Assembly (NCBI RefSeq): GCF_029784155.1
Contig: NC_073692.1
Location: 162,035,582-162,099,581 of the forward strand
Reading direction: 5' to 3'
DNA from: Uranotaenia lowii
Taxonomy: Eukaryota > Arthropoda > Insecta > Diptera > Culicidae
Length of the DNA: 64,000 bases
Made by a program: the position numbers and the translations under genes. The notes beneath the pieces are model-generated. The model was not told the origin of the DNA, searched no databases, and saw nothing but the letters and a program-made list of their open reading frames with translations. Below, one piece after another: positions 45,223-58,265 of the stretch. How positions within the stretch are numbered: the stretch's first letter is position 1; the number at the start of each line of letters is the position of its first letter.

Positions 45223-45746
45223 CACCGGGGTAAGTGGGGACGGTTTTTCGTATAGTTTAACTTAAAAAAATCATTTAAAAACAACAGTGGATTAATTCAT
45301 CCAAATGCTCAATAAGCTGAGTTCTGTTGAATGAAGGAAAGAAAATTGCTAAATTGTATGAATAAAGCCATTCCCGATTACCCTAGGAAGGGTTTGGAGG
45401 CAAAATTTTATTGTTTTGTAAAAAATCTCTTTTTTTCTTCATTTTTAACCGCTGTTTCTTTTCTAATTTGTTATTCCGAATTATTTCGATGTAAAACTTC
45501 TCGTAAAAACCAGCTAGTGTACGAGAAAATTGCAATTGAAAATGATGCACTTAAATATGTAATCGACATCGTAGTTAAAAATAAAAAGTGAACAAAAAGT
45601 AGTTGTTATCATCCGTTATTTTCGAAATCATATCTTTTCCACAGTTATTGGATAAATAACAAGTAAATTTGCCATCCTGCATTCAAAGTTTGAAAAAGTA
45701 GTACACAGTATTGTTTCAATAGCTATCGTTCTCACTTACCCTGATG
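45223..45746. mobile_element. 524-bp MITE with GGGTAAGTG ends
   Basis: Inverted ends CACCGGGGTAAGTGGGGACG and CATCAGGGTAAGTGAGAACG (opposite strand) are flanked by TA (45221-45222, 45747-45748). An 86-codon open frame lies at 45331-45591 but shows no transposase motif. Confidence 0.68.
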
Positions 45747-45749
45747 TAC

Positions 45750-47955
45750 ATACCTTTTTTTTAATTGTATTTTAAAAATTTGTTAAATTTTCCCATAAAA
45801 TGTCAACCAACAATCATAGATTTAAATCAAAGCGGAGTTAGAATTTTCCTGATTTTTTTTTTGCAACTTTACCCTTGCTTTTTTGCTTTTTTTTTTGCTT
45901 GTATCAATAAGTGCCTATTTTTTTTTTATATATTATAGAAGGTTTAAGGTTCACTGGATTCTGTATTAGAAGATTGTTGGTATATTTGAAAAAGTTAATA
46001 ACAACCATCCATAAATTATCGTTCAATTTGAGTTAACCAAAATTATATTTAAAAAAAAATATTATGACTTTTTGACCACCAGCACTAGAAAACTATTCTT
46101 AACCCTTATTCGTCCCAGAAATTTTACCCGTTATAGTTCCTGAAGTATCGATTTGACATGACTGAAACCGCTATATCACCCTGACGAATGAATATTCAAA
46201 AAATATTGAACATTTTAATTTAACATATTTTTGAAGAGTATTACTGCGCGAATATAACTACACCACTAGAACCGGTATTAAAATGCCTTTCTGGTGAATA
46301 AATATTTCTCGCTTGAGCTTTCATTACGTCGTATGAAATAAAATGGAAACAAACAGTTTTATTACGAAAAAAAATACAAAATCTGACATAAACGAGTCGC
46401 AACTTCTTTCCATTTAGAATATTTGTGGCCTAGAAAACATATTCTATATGTGCAATACACATTTTTAAGTTGTTTTGATAACTTTTGCAGTAGTTTTCTG
46501 TGAATTATTAAGATGTTTCATACGAATTAATGAAAGCTCACGCAAGATTTATTGCGAAAATCGTGCGTTACTTTACTCAAAATTCATAGCAAAATTGATT
46601 TGAAGCATCAGAAAGTCTAAGAAATTGCAAATTGACAAAAACGTTAGAAAAATAGCTACATTTGAAAATTCATCAAAAAATCTGTGTTTTGTATATTGAA
46701 AATATAAACAAATTAAAACGAGACGAGTAATGTCAACTTACCAATCAATTTTTCAAAATTTATCTACTGTGACTAAAACAATTCTGAATGTTCATTGATT
46801 GAAAAGTACGGTTTTTACACCATTTTTGTTTACTTTTTAATGGTGGTCATGATCTTAAAAAAAAATAAAAAAATAAATATTTATACTTGTATGCAACGTA
46901 TAGCTTTGAACTTGAGGATTCTTGGACATTAAGTGATTTTTTTTTAGCATTTTGTTGGCTGATGTATGTATATCCTTTATTTCAAGCATGTTTTTCGGAT
47001 TTATTTGCTGATAACGGAGAACTGAAATGTTGTAGCTGTTTATTTTCTGGTAAAAATATTAGAGTTACATCATGAGGTTTCTAAAACTATCAAAAATCGG
47101 CAGCGGATTAAGAAAGATAAAGATATTTCAAGCAAGGAGTGTCAAATTGACACTCAAGATCTGATTAGGGATTTTTGTGTGGGCTTTCAGGGTGCGTCAA
47201 TGAAAAAAATAAAGATACAGAATTGAAGATTTCATGAATTCATTGAGAATCCCAGAAGAGTTTTTCTCAATTTAATGCGCCTAAATAAAGATACAAGTCG
47301 CCAAATTTCCGAAATTGACACTCAAGAACGGATTAGGGTTAAACTAAGGTTGACAGATTTTTTTTTAGCACGAATCCGGGCAATAAACGGGCAAATTTTG
47401 TCAAAACCTATAAATTACGCAACAAAAATGAAGAAAAATTTGTCATCAAAGTTCATCGACAGATTTCAAATCGTATTCTTTTTCATGATTATTTTCATAA
47501 AACATGGTTGAAAAATTTCGTTCTGGAGGCATAAATAAATTTTTTTTACAGCACAATTTGTTTTTTTTTGTTTGGTTTGCCAAAAAAAGTTAATAAAGCC
47601 AAGCAAAATCCGGAAATGTTTCCATGAAATCCGAGCAGCCGGGCCGGGCCGGACTGTTCTCAAATTTCATATTGAATATCTGGGCAAACCCGAATAAAAC
47701 CGGGCAATCTGGCAACCTAAGGTTAAACACACCAGTCCTAAATAATCTAACATATGAGACCCTTGGAGCCAAAGGGGTATAAGTGCAGAACAGCATATTT
47801 TGAGAAAGCACGCTATAGAGTTAAAATGTTTAGCCATTTTCCATATATATTTTGTAAATTTGTATTTTTTCTTTCGAACGTCAAATTATGTTATTGAAAC
47901 TCTAAAAAACTAGAAAAAAATAACAATAATATTGTTTGAATTACGAATAATTGTC
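45750..47955. other. Unassigned AT-rich sequence
   Basis: Nothing coding was recognised. Homopolymer runs are frequent. A pair of short similar segments (GACACTCAAGA...GATTAGGG near 47150 and 47320) may be a small duplication. Confidence 0.35.
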
Positions 47956-47958
47956 TGC

Positions 47959-48015
47959 AGGGCCAGATTAAGCCATTGGAGCGCCTGGAGCAATTTTTCA
48001 CGGGGCCCCCTATGA
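47959..48015 (+). repeat. Isolated hAT-like left terminus
   Basis: CAGGGCCAGATTAAGCC followed by a GGGGCCCCC run resembles a known type of hAT terminus. No matching right end was found within the window, so this is probably a remnant or the partner has decayed. Confidence 0.35.
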
Positions 48016-51000
48016 ATCATCAAATAATTCTTTTTCGTTGTATTACTATCAAATTACTATTGTATCTATCTTCAAACAATAATATATAAACCATCACCTG
48101 CAAACATTGCGGAAGAAAGAATCAACCAATCGAAAATGAAAAATCTCATTAGAGCTGTTAAATTCAAAATTCGATTAACAGTTTATTTTAAAACTCTATC
48201 ACCACCTGAAATTCTCATTTAATTATCCATCACTTTGTAAGAGCTTCATCGAAAGCAGAATAAATATTTCCTTCATAACTGTTGGGAAGTAACATTTCAG
48301 GTCTTTATGTCACTAATAATAATAAATAATTTAAAAAAAAAAGAAATACAACAGAATAAATTCAAATTCCATGGAGATACCGACAGTTCCACAGTGAAAT
48401 TCATAAAATTCAAATACAAAATAGAATCAAAGATACAATCAGAGAAAAACATGAATTGCTAAATTTATAATTCAAATCCAAATGTTTATTTCACATTCAT
48501 ATCTCAAAAACACAAAAAAAATCGTGTTCATTAAATGTGTTGAAATTTTTAAAAAGGTATGCAGATCAAAACTTTAAATTAAAAATTATTCATTTATTCA
48601 AACGAAATTTTATTTAAAAAAAAAAGACACAGAATCATAAATCTGGAATGAGATGAAAATGAAAATATAGCAATATTCATGTTTAGAGAATCGCTCAATG
48701 CAATTCAACTATGAGAGCGTTCTTTTTAAATAATAATAAGAGAATGATAATTTAAAGAATGATATGCTGAATTCAGGGTATTCCCTATAGTAGAGAATAG
48801 TTTTAAAAAAGAAGTACATCAGAATCAAAAGTACGAAAAACCGATTATTCTGGCGTGCAATACGGATTCTAACAAAATGGCGATACTGTAACTGAGACCT
48901 GTTTTATTATATTTTATTTTAAATATAGCTTCAAAAACAATATAACCCATAAAGCTTGATGGATTGATATGTTCCATGAGACAGTCAAATGAAACTTATT
49001 TATACATTCTTGAAGAATGGAATGAGAATGGGAAGAATGGGAGTACTAGATCCTTTTTTTTATTTTCATCATATCTTTTTGAAAAAACTTTGCAGATGAC
49101 CGTCTTTTGCATTTTCTAACAGCGTGAAATTGATATGCTGCAAAAATTTGATCGATCTATGAACCCGTAGATGAACTAGAAGCGTTTTCGTGGGATACTA
49201 AAAAATTGTGATACTTTGAAAGTTAGAAGACTTAATCATTTAATCAGGGTGCCCTAATCATGCAAAATCTAAAGATAAACGTTCCGTTGACTTTTTTGGC
49301 CATATTAATTTTCATTTCACAGGTTTATAAGTGTCAAACGAAAAGAAATCTTAAAGTTTGTCTACTACTCTGTTTTCATTGCATACTTAAAGACGCTATT
49401 TTCATATTTTTAGATGAAAGCACTGTTTTGAGTCCTTTTTATCAGGAAATTGTTGGAAAAATATTAGTCATTGAATAAATATAAATAACTCCGTGCTTAG
49501 TATTGATCAACATCCAAAAGAAGAAAAGTAAATCATTTGGAATCAAGGGATCAAGTGAACCAATAACATACGTTTTGAATAACTTTTTCGTTGAAAAATT
49601 AAGAGTTCACTATTGCTTTTAAAATATGGCGTTAAGAAGATCATTTTTTCTTTAAAAATATTAAGAGTTTTCTATTGCTTTTAAAATATGGCGTTAAGAA
49701 GATCAAAATAACTTTAACGGTTGACATATTTGAATAAATATTTTAAATATAATTAATTCGTGTAAATATTTTAAATATAATAAATATTTTAAATATAATT
49801 TATTCGTGAATTAAATATAATTAATTCGTGTAAAGTGATAAATAAGATCTTCAAGTCACATTTCGTAAGATTTTTCAAACAAAGTGCAATTACTCAAAAA
49901 AATATTTTTGTTTCTATATATAATAGGTTTGTTTTTTTTGTATTATTTGCAAATTTTTCTACAAAATTTGATTTATTCAAGACATTCCAGTTTCGAGATA
50001 TAGCTGAGGAATCAAGTATCCTCGTTCTCCCCTATAGTTGAAATGAGATGCATTCTTCAAGAAATGATATTTCATACTTAATTGAATCTCGTGGGGTTTT
50101 GTGATATTATTCTAATTTTCTAAGCACTCCGACAAAACGCTTAAATGTGGCCTGCATCGCAATATCTAAGAAAATAATTTTCATACAAATAAGTGATCAA
50201 AGAAAAAGTAGACACATTTAATAAATTTCACTAATTTATTGATTATCTATTCCTTACATAGAATACTACCAATAATGCTTGTTATAAGAATATCAAACAT
50301 TGATTCACCTCTGAATGGTCAGGTGGTTGAATCCCCCAGTGCGTGCACCAAGGTAAGCTACTTAACTATTTTTGCTTTGTCCTCACGATCGTCTTAAAGA
50401 GGATTACCATTATTTATGGAACACTAAGTACGAAGCTACAAACGTTGTGCAATCTCTTTGGACAAACCCGAGTTCATTCACTGTTGAGCTTAAATGCTGG
50501 AAACATATTGAGAGGAAATTAAATTCAAATCAGTGCATACTTCTCAATCAAGTAAAAATACCTTTGGAGCATCTAACTAACTGCATGGACGTGCTGTTGA
50601 AAGTCAATTTTTATTAGGTCATCTCCATGCCACGATGATGGCTGACAATTAGCTGGAAGTGGCTAAATTTGTCCCAAAGTTTTCCTCCCAAAAACACAGA
50701 TCTTCAAAGAAGATAGAGATTTACAATGTAATCACCTTGTTTATTTGAGGCTAATATCATTTGGCCAGCCCAGCTTCTTGCTTTGTGTTCTACTAGCAAC
50801 AGCCATTACACCGGAATAAGTCTACCGACCAAATGTGTTCCCACGGATTGCCATTATTATTCATTCTTTTTCCATTTCCGGCAGCAGCCGGGGGTATACA
50901 TTTAATGGTGGTGCTGGTTGGTTTATTTCAGCACAATGTGTTTCGAAACCAACCGCAGAGAACATGACCACAACCAACCGTTGCTGTTGCTGATGCTGCT

Positions 51001-52150
51001 GCTGGCTGAAGTGCCTGGTGGATGGATCTGTTCAACTAGGATCCTACTTCTTTGGTGGAGAAAAAGCACAACCATCGTTCGGCAGAAGGAGCAAAGCGCT
51101 CAAATTCAAGTTGTGTGGGATTGCCGCTTTCTTTCTATCTGCCTTCCTTCAGCATTGAGTGCATCTTGCCTCGAACCACCAAGGAGCGCCACCTGTTTTC
51201 TGTCAGGTAAAAATAATCGGATGATAATGCTATGATAATGTTTTCCTCTATCAAAAGAACGAAGAGCAGACAAGAAAGAATACGGAATGAAATTTTCGGT
51301 ACTGCTGTTATACTTTGCACAACTTGTTTTGCACTCGTAGCTACATCTACTCAGTACCAGGACCAGTGCTATGATTCTTTCCTCAGTTTGCCATCAACTC
51401 AACCTTACCTCTATACCTAGAATACAGCATAGTAAGTACATCGTTGAAATTCTGTGTTGTTAAGTAGTGAATGGTTGCAATTGGGGTAAGATGCAAAAAT
51501 ATCGTTGGTTTTAAACGTTTTTCATTGACAACGAAAAAAAGCAAATGTTGGGGGGGGGGGAGGGATTGTACAACTTCGTAAAAAGATGAAGACGCCCGAG
51601 GAAAACATTCAATGCAGTAGTGGTTTGAAAAGGAAACGGCTTTTATTCAGAGTGTTGTGAAATGTAAAAATGTTTGTTGGATAATTCTCAAAACTGTCTG
51701 TAGAGTCGTTAAGAGTTTTTCTGACGATTATCACCTCAGTCGAATATGGCAAAAAAAAACTTTGTCTACATGGTAGCTAACGAAAAATATTTTAATACCG
51801 ACAGAGGACAAAACATCGTTATATTAAGAGCAATTAGATTTTGTTAAACACAGAAGTTCAAGAAAGAGTGAAGATGAAATTTAATGTGCATATTGGATGC
51901 TTTCCAGGAGTTAATGTAACGTTAGATAAGTACATGAATAGAGACCTTTTTTGATAAACATTTTTTTTTTTACGGTATTGATATGCTTATTATCAAACAG
52001 AATCTAGATATGAAGTTTTTGATATCATTTTCGAGCGTCTTATGATTAAGAGACACATTGAATGTTATGATCCATGTATGACCCATGAAAAATGCGAAAA
52101 TGTTTAGCAACCTTGTTGTTTTGACGACTTCTGATGGTTTTTTGTGTGTT
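48016..52150. other. Mostly unassigned AT-rich sequence
   Basis: No gene was recognised. A small tandem duplication and AT array lie at 49598-49836. Around 50800-51240 the sequence is GC-richer, with frames of about 60-105 codons but no identifiable product. A CAG|GTAAAA donor-like site is at about 51205. Confidence 0.35.
49598..49836. repeat. 62-bp duplication followed by AT-rich tandem units
   Basis: A segment starting ATTAAGAGTT and containing GCTTTTAAAATATGGCGTTA occurs at 49598 and again at 49659 (period about 62). It is followed by four diverged units of AAATATTTTAAATATAATTA (49736-49836). Confidence 0.7.
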
Positions 52151-52279
52151 TATTAGCTCTAACAGTTATCTGTCAATTGACGTAAAAAATGCAGTTGTGT
52201 TGTAAACGGTATAGTCCTATTTGCCGCTCATAGTGTTCGTGATATTATGCAGGTCTTTTCACCAACACTTATCATCAAC

Positions 52280-52569
52280 TTGATGAAAATAAGCAAATAA
52301 CAAATTCTATACATCTTGTCGATATATACTTGTTTTTGACATTTCTTACTCAGACTTGTTGAGCGTGTACAGATGAGACGGGACAATCAACCTCAAACAC
52401 GACCATGTGTGTCGACCAGCTGCTCGTTTTTTGTAACGAGAGTTTTTGAGGTTAATTGTCCCGTCTCATCTGTACACGCTCAACAAGTCTGCGTAAGAAA
52501 TGTCTAAAACAAGTCTATATCGACAAGATGTATAGAATTTGTTATTTGTTATTTGTTTATTTTCATCAA
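52280..52569. repeat. 290-bp near-perfect palindrome (foldback)
   Basis: The left arm (52280-52399) and right arm (52442-52569) are reverse complements with few differences, e.g. AGATGAGACGGGACAAT against ATTGTCCCGTCTCATCT. The central loop (52400-52441) contains GTCGAC. The right arm includes the 3' tail repeats of the adjoining minus-strand LINE. A related core is at 63575-63725. Confidence 0.85.
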
Positions 52570-54360
52570 CAGATCACATTTTGATCCAAATGATAGGTTA
52601 CAAATAAAAGACAAACTACAATTACACGGAATTTACCCTATACTATACTTAAAGCACTATGGATTCTTCTTCGGAATAATTCCCTCGTCAAAATCAAAAT
52701 GATCGGAGAAGCGGTTAAACGTCCTTATTTCACCAATTAGCGCTGTATTAGCTCCGTAGTTATTCTGTCGGAGAGGAGCAAAGAGCTGAAGATTACGGTT
52801 CCTCAAGCCTCGGGATCGCACGCTGAGTTCGAGTGCTTCTAGCAGTGCAGGGCAGTCCGTTCTAGACGAAAGCAGATCGGCAACAATAGAGGCCCGTGTT
52901 GCGGTCCAGCGGGCCTGCAGCGTGTCGATGTCGATAAGGCGGTAGCGGCTTTCGTAGCTGGGGAGTCGGAACGGGTCTTGCCAGTTCAGGTTCCGGAGAG
53001 CAAAGAGCAAAAAACACCTCTGGATGACCTCGATACGCTCCGAGCCATTTTGGTAGTAGGGGCACCATACAGTCGAGGCATATTCGAGGGACAATCAAAC
53101 CAAGCTGCTGTAAAGACTCTTGAGACAATAAATATCCTTAAAGTCTTTTGTCATGCGGAATAAAAGACCCAGGCATCTGGAAGCTTTATCGACGATGTAG
53201 TTTGTGTGGATCTTGAAATCCAGCCGTTCGTCCAGGATCACACCAAGGTCTTTTACATGCTCAACTCGTGCAATTGCCTCATGTCCAAGAAAATAATCAG
53301 CCGATAGCGGTAGGCGCTTGCGTGAAAACGGAATTACCGTACATTTGTTGCGATTCAAGGGAAGGCAATTGACATCACACCAGGCGGCAAAGATGTTAAA
53401 CTGGCTCTGCAAGACGTTGACATCTTCGGGGCTGTTGATGGATTGAAACAATTTCAAGTCGTCGGCATACGCCAGTTTTGGTCCATCGAGAAGCAGCAGC
53501 ACGTCGTTGAAGTAGATCAAGAATATGATGGGTCCTAGGTGGCTCCCTTGAGGTACTCCAGAAGAGGCAGGGAATTAATTGGAAAATGATTCACCTGATC
53601 GTACAATAAGTTTTCGTCCTACCAGGTAGCAATGGAACCATTCCAGTAAAGAGCCGCAAATACCGATACGATCTAGTTTGGCTATGGCTATTTTGTGGTT
53701 TACCTTGTCGAAAGCTGCGGTCAGGTTGGTGTAGGTTACGTCGGTTTGAGATCCCATGGCAAAACTGTCTTGCACTGAAGATGTGAACGTCAACAGGTTT
53801 GTTGTCGTAGAGCGTTTGGGCATGAATCCATGTTGTTCGTTAGAGAAATAAAAATTGCAATACGAGAAAAATGGATCTAATACAACCAGCTCAAACAGTT
53901 TGGCGATCGCACATAGGGCCGAAATACCGCGATAATTGTTAACGTTCCTCCTGTCACCTTTTTTGTAGACCGGAAACATGTAAGCCTCTTTCCATGTAAG
54001 CCTCTTACACACTTGACGCAATGCACTTTTGCACTGTATACAAAGAAGATAGTTACTCGTTTGCTTCTTAATTTCCCACTGATTTTACCATATCACGCAC
54101 TGCAAAAGTAGTGAAATCGGCCAAGACGAAAGTGAAGCGGAATCCAGTAACATCAATCTGGAGGCAGCAAGTATCTCGAATTCTTTTAGGGAAGAATGAC
54201 CCTGGCAGTTAAACTCCCTTGAAAAAAAAATCTCGAATTCTTTTATGCAACGATTGGTCAATGATGACTTAAATGCATCATCGAAGGCTAGATCAAAGCG
54301 CCATTTGACAACAGAACGAATCAAAGCACTGCGACTTGAGCGCTCGAAGCGATTGCTGTC
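52541..54360 (-). mobile_element. Jockey/CR1-like LINE, 5'-truncated and degenerate
   Basis: The second LINE of the same broad group as 3744-7121 but clearly a different family. On the minus strand it ends in an (AAATAAC)n-type tail at about 52541-52565. Its 5' part (54030-54360) is rearranged: it has a duplicated AGAGGCTTACATG and a repeated AAGAATTCGAGA segment (54177 and 54233 regions). Confidence 0.82.
52657..54021 (-). pseudogene. LINE reverse transcriptase with two in-frame stops
   Basis: One continuous frame encodes the RT from the FPVYKKGDRRNVNNYRG block through EQHGFMPKRST, AAFDKVNH, SGVPQGSHLGPIIF and the catalytic YADD in LAYADDLKLF to the C-terminal DPFRLPSYESRYRLIDID block. Only two stops interrupt it: a TAA just before the GVPQG motif (near 53573) and a TGA before LEYASTVW (near 53093). 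The frame otherwise holds for about 455 codons. The endonuclease and the first RT block are missing. The YTNLTAAFD segment has Asn where the first catalytic Asp is expected, so the enzyme would be inactive even without the stops. Confidence 0.85.
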
Positions 54361-54747
54361 TACGTCGAAGAAGTAGTAGCTGATCGTCGAGTTCTCAGAC
54401 TAGAAACTTTTTTCGATTGATCCGGTGTCCAACTCACGTGCGGACCGCTAATTTCACCCATGAAAGCTGAGGATGTTCCAAAAAATGTGAAACTCAGGTT
54501 TACTACTAAGAATCCCACCAGAGTTGTGGAATTTGGGCGGTTCCTTGGAATGGCTTGAAGATGCCTCATTTTTTCATAAAAGCTGGAGTAACAGTTAATT
54601 CTAAAGTGTACCGGGGTTAAGCTAGTGTAAAATACATGCCTGTAGACCAAAAAAACGGTATCTTTGCGCATTTTCCGACTATCCCGAAGCGGTGGCCTAC
54701 CCGCATTTCGGTATGTAGTTTTGATGAGGACAAATGCCCCGTTCGTT
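54361..54747. other. Junction between LINE and RTE relics
   Basis: No family was recognised. The last bases (54738-54757) match CCCCGTTCGTTTTTGGCAAC, the terminal motif of the MITE at 10967-11551, right at the start of RTE similarity; this may be a remnant or a coincidence. Confidence 0.35.
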
Positions 54748-56710
54748 TTTGGCAACCTATAAACGAAAGAATAATCGTGACCAGATTCAGAACACGGGTA
54801 AGAAATTTCACAATGGTCCAATGTTATGCATCAACTGACATTGTCGATTTGCAGGAGAAAGAGCAGTTTAACAGTAAATTGACCAGCGAGGTCAAATTTC
54901 GAAGGGTGACATTCAAATTCACTTAGGCGACTTCAACGCAAAGGTTGGTTCCGATGTTCAGGAATTTGACTGCATCATGGCGCGCCCTAGTCTAGGCCAG
55001 AGAATCCAAAAATCTTTATCCTCCGATATAATTTGCCGATCAAAACACCCGTGAGAGAGATTTTCATCCGCAAGAACACTATACTATCAACTTCAATTTT
55101 GCTCTCGATAAGTTATGCATTCCGATTCAAATTTATCGTCTCTTGTAACGTTAAGGATAAGTCCTTGCTCCCGGACGAGAGAAAATTTCTCACTATTTTG
55201 CATGGAGTTAAGGGCGCGGAGAGTCAGAATCAGGAGAATTTCTTCCTATTCGTGACAGCAATAAACACCAATAATTTGCTGGCACCCAAGGAGGACACCA
55301 ACAATTGCTTGATGCACAAGGTGCCGGGCCGACCCGACCGGTATAGACGCTCCAACAAAAAATTACAAACAATTGCACGGGGTGCACATAAAGAAATCTG
55401 ATGCCCACTAGAGCAAATTTCGAACGAGTTATCTTGATCGGCATCGGAAAGGGATAAGAAGTCATCACGTTCTCGTATTTATCTCAAAGTTTTACACAAG
55501 TGATAAACCAGTTATCATTATCAGATCTGCTCGATTTGCTTCCCTGTCTAGGACAGATGAGCGAAAATGGAGAGCAACCAACAAACGAAGCGCAGACATT
55601 GCATCTGACCATCACCTTGTCCTTGGTGAGATACGACTGAGAGTTGCGCGTGTCCAACGGCGCGAGGAGATCCAGATCCAGAATCCAGAGGTAAATAGGG
55701 CATACGTTGAACAGCTTGAATCCCGAGCCTCGGAACTGCCGACAGACGGAACAGTCGAAGAACAGTGGTGTGGAAACAAGAAAGCCTTTATCACGACGAG
55801 CCATGGTACTCTCGGTAAAGTTTGTGGAAGAAGAAGTGAATGGATGTCGGATGAAACTTGGAGGATGGTCGATGATCAGAGAAAGCCGAAAGACGGAATT
55901 GTGCTGGTAGCCAAAGCAGCCGCCCGCTACGATATGCGGAGCTGGAAAAGGCAGTTAAATGAGCTTGTAGTCAAGACAAGAGAGCTTGGCAAACTTCCTA
56001 GCCGAAGAGGGAGAAGGAGACGCCGCCAATGGAGATATCCGATTACTTTATGACATTTCTCGCCACCTTAGTGGCGCTAGGACTAACCCTAGAATGCCGC
56101 TGAAAGACCGAGTAGGCCGGACGGACAGAACAGATCAGCTCAAACGTTGAACTGAGCAACTCTTCCGAATCACGAATAGCGATGGCCAACAGAACCCGCA
56201 GTTCGAAGCACCAACAGTAAGTCGCATTAGTGGCGTCAACTCGCAAGCACTCTCGCTGGCTGAAATAGGAGCGGCAATCAAAGACATGAAATTCAACAAA
56301 GCACCTGGAATCGATTGCATTTCTGCTGAAATGCTGAACGTCGACCCTGCCTTGTTAGTACAAATATTACACCGTCTTTTCGCGGACATCTGGGATACTG
56401 CAACATTCCGGCCGACTGAATACAGGTCCCGAAGAAAGGAGTCCTGACAGAGTGCGGCAACTGTAGAGGTGTAACTTTGATCTGTACAACTATCAAAATA
56501 CTATGCAAAGTGATCCTGAACAGGATCCAGGAGAAAATCGACGCTACACTCCGACGGCAACAAGCTGGATTCCGATCCGGACATTCATACGTGGACTGCA
56601 TCACAACGCTTCGAATAATACTGGAACAAATCAACGAATTCCTGGACCAGGATTTCGAAAAAGCTCTAAGGCGACGAGGAGTCTCAAAGAAATTATTCCG
56701 TCTCATCGAA

Positions 56711-57011
56711 CCCAGACTACCATTGGGTGGGTATTTCGAATTTGCAACACAAATATACGTGTGAACATATCGTTTATAATGCAGCAAAACCAGAATATTG
56801 TACGTATCATTTTGGAGGCCATGTAGGTACATTAGCACACATATTCTTGATTTGGAAAATATTGTCGTAATAAAATCATGTAATGTATTCAAATACGATA
56901 AAGAAAATGCATGGGCCGCACATTGCAGATATACGAAAATGAGTTTAAATATCATTATGTAGTATATAATCTGTAATCTGTAAAATATAATACGATTTCT
57001 GGTTGTCTGGG
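56711..57011. mobile_element. CCCAGACAACC-family MITE (301 bp)
   Basis: It starts CCCAGACTACCATTGGGTGG and ends CTGGTTGTCTGGG. It is a deletion derivative of the 1.19 kb copy at 13449-14639. The RTE coding sequence on either side joins after its removal, with only AA as a possible duplication. Confidence 0.82.
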
Positions 57012-57373
57012 AAGTACAGTACGAAAAATTTTCGTGCAAAGTCCTACACGACGGTGTCTTATCTGATCCAATCCCGGTAACTGCTGTAGTGACAATAGGA
57101 TGTATCTTATCACCGCTACTCTTTCTCATCGTAATGGATGAGATCTTGACTGGATCGATTGACTGTAGACCAAACCGAGAAATGCCGTGGAATCTTTTGA
57201 CAATGGAGCAATTGAACGATCTTTACGGTATTTTTTTCCTCGCCCAAAGACAACAAGACATGCAGGGCAAACCTCGACGACCTCACCGAAAGCTCCAAGG
57301 CTCAAATCAATGTCGGAAAGACCAAGTCAATGAAAATCAACACAAAAAACCGTCCAATTTCGTGGTAGCTAGG

Positions 57374-58265
57374 TGTTAAATACCAGTTTTGTGCTCACTA
57401 AGAAATCCCTGGTGCTTCCGGAAATTCTGCGAAACACCGACCGAGTCTGACGAAAACCCTAAAGCTATGCTGCTTTTACGCATGAACTGGAAGGACACAA
57501 CTGGTGGTTCCTTCTGAACGAGTAGAAGTACTTAACTGGCGTTTCCGCCTATGGACTGAAAGTCCTAAACTGGCGTTTCCGCTTACTGGACTAAATGTCC
57601 TCGACTGGCGTTTCCGCCTTTGGACTGAAAGTCCTAAACTGGCGTTTCCGCTTACTTGACTAAATGTCCTCGACTGGCGTTTCCGCCTACTGGACTAAAT
57701 GTCCTCAACTGGCGTTTCCGCCTACTGGACGGAAAGTCCTGAACTGGCGTCTCTGCCTGAGAAACTACTGCAAACTACTAACCACAGAAAAGCATCACTG
57801 GGTTTCTAAAAGTTGGTGTCCACGGCCTTGGGTGAACTATCTAACTAAAGACGACATACTTTAATGTTGGGCCGATCACTTCTTCAACGATGGTTGCCAT
57901 TTTTTTTTTTTTTGCGGCAAGCAGGGATTTCCTCCAGCTGCAGGTTTCATCAAACTTATCACTATGTTCACTCGTTTGAATATCCTGGCAGGATCGCCAA
58001 TGTAAAATACCAGTTTTGTGCTCACTAAGAAATCCCTGGTGCCTTGATTTCCGTGCAACAAAGACATCCAATTCTGCGATGTAACCAGTTGAAACACCGA
58101 CCGAGTCTGACGAAAACCCTCAGCGAGGGAAAGTTGCATGAGAGCGCAAGAGAAGAAGAGGAGAGCGACAATAATCATCATTCGATTCGACGAGGGGTGT
58201 TCGAGTGCAAATGTTTATGTTCGAATTGCAGCTGAATATATTGCAACAAATCCATTCCTCAAACA
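57374..58265 (-). mobile_element. Deleted LTR retrotransposon (TRIM-like) in the RTE relic
   Basis: On the minus strand the 5' LTR runs from 58265 (TGTTTGAGGAATGG) to about 57992 (GGTATTTTACA) and is followed by TGGCGATCCTGCCAGG, a primer-binding-site-like sequence. A shortened 3' LTR ends at 57374 (GGTATTTAACA). The LTRs share the CAGTTTTGTGCTCACTAAG and GAAACACCGACCGAGTC segments. Between them are about 0.5 kb without coding sequence. AGG flanks both sides (57371-57373, 58266-58268). Confidence 0.75.
57534..57775. repeat. 35-bp minisatellite, about 7 copies
   Basis: Units CTGGCGTTTCCGCC followed by TACTGGACTAAATGTCCT alternate with a TGGACTGAAAGTCCT variant. GGACTAAATGTCC is itself an inverted repeat. 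It lies inside the deleted LTR element. Confidence 0.85.

Noticed and set aside
45331..45591. 86-codon ORF in the MITE at 45223-45746 as a transposase remnant
   Set aside because: No helix-turn-helix or DDE motif is visible; length and Phe/Lys-rich composition fit chance in AT-rich DNA.
54360..54821. Minus-strand frame of 153 codons
   Set aside because: It overlaps plus-strand RTE endonuclease similarity at one end and shows no recognisable domain.
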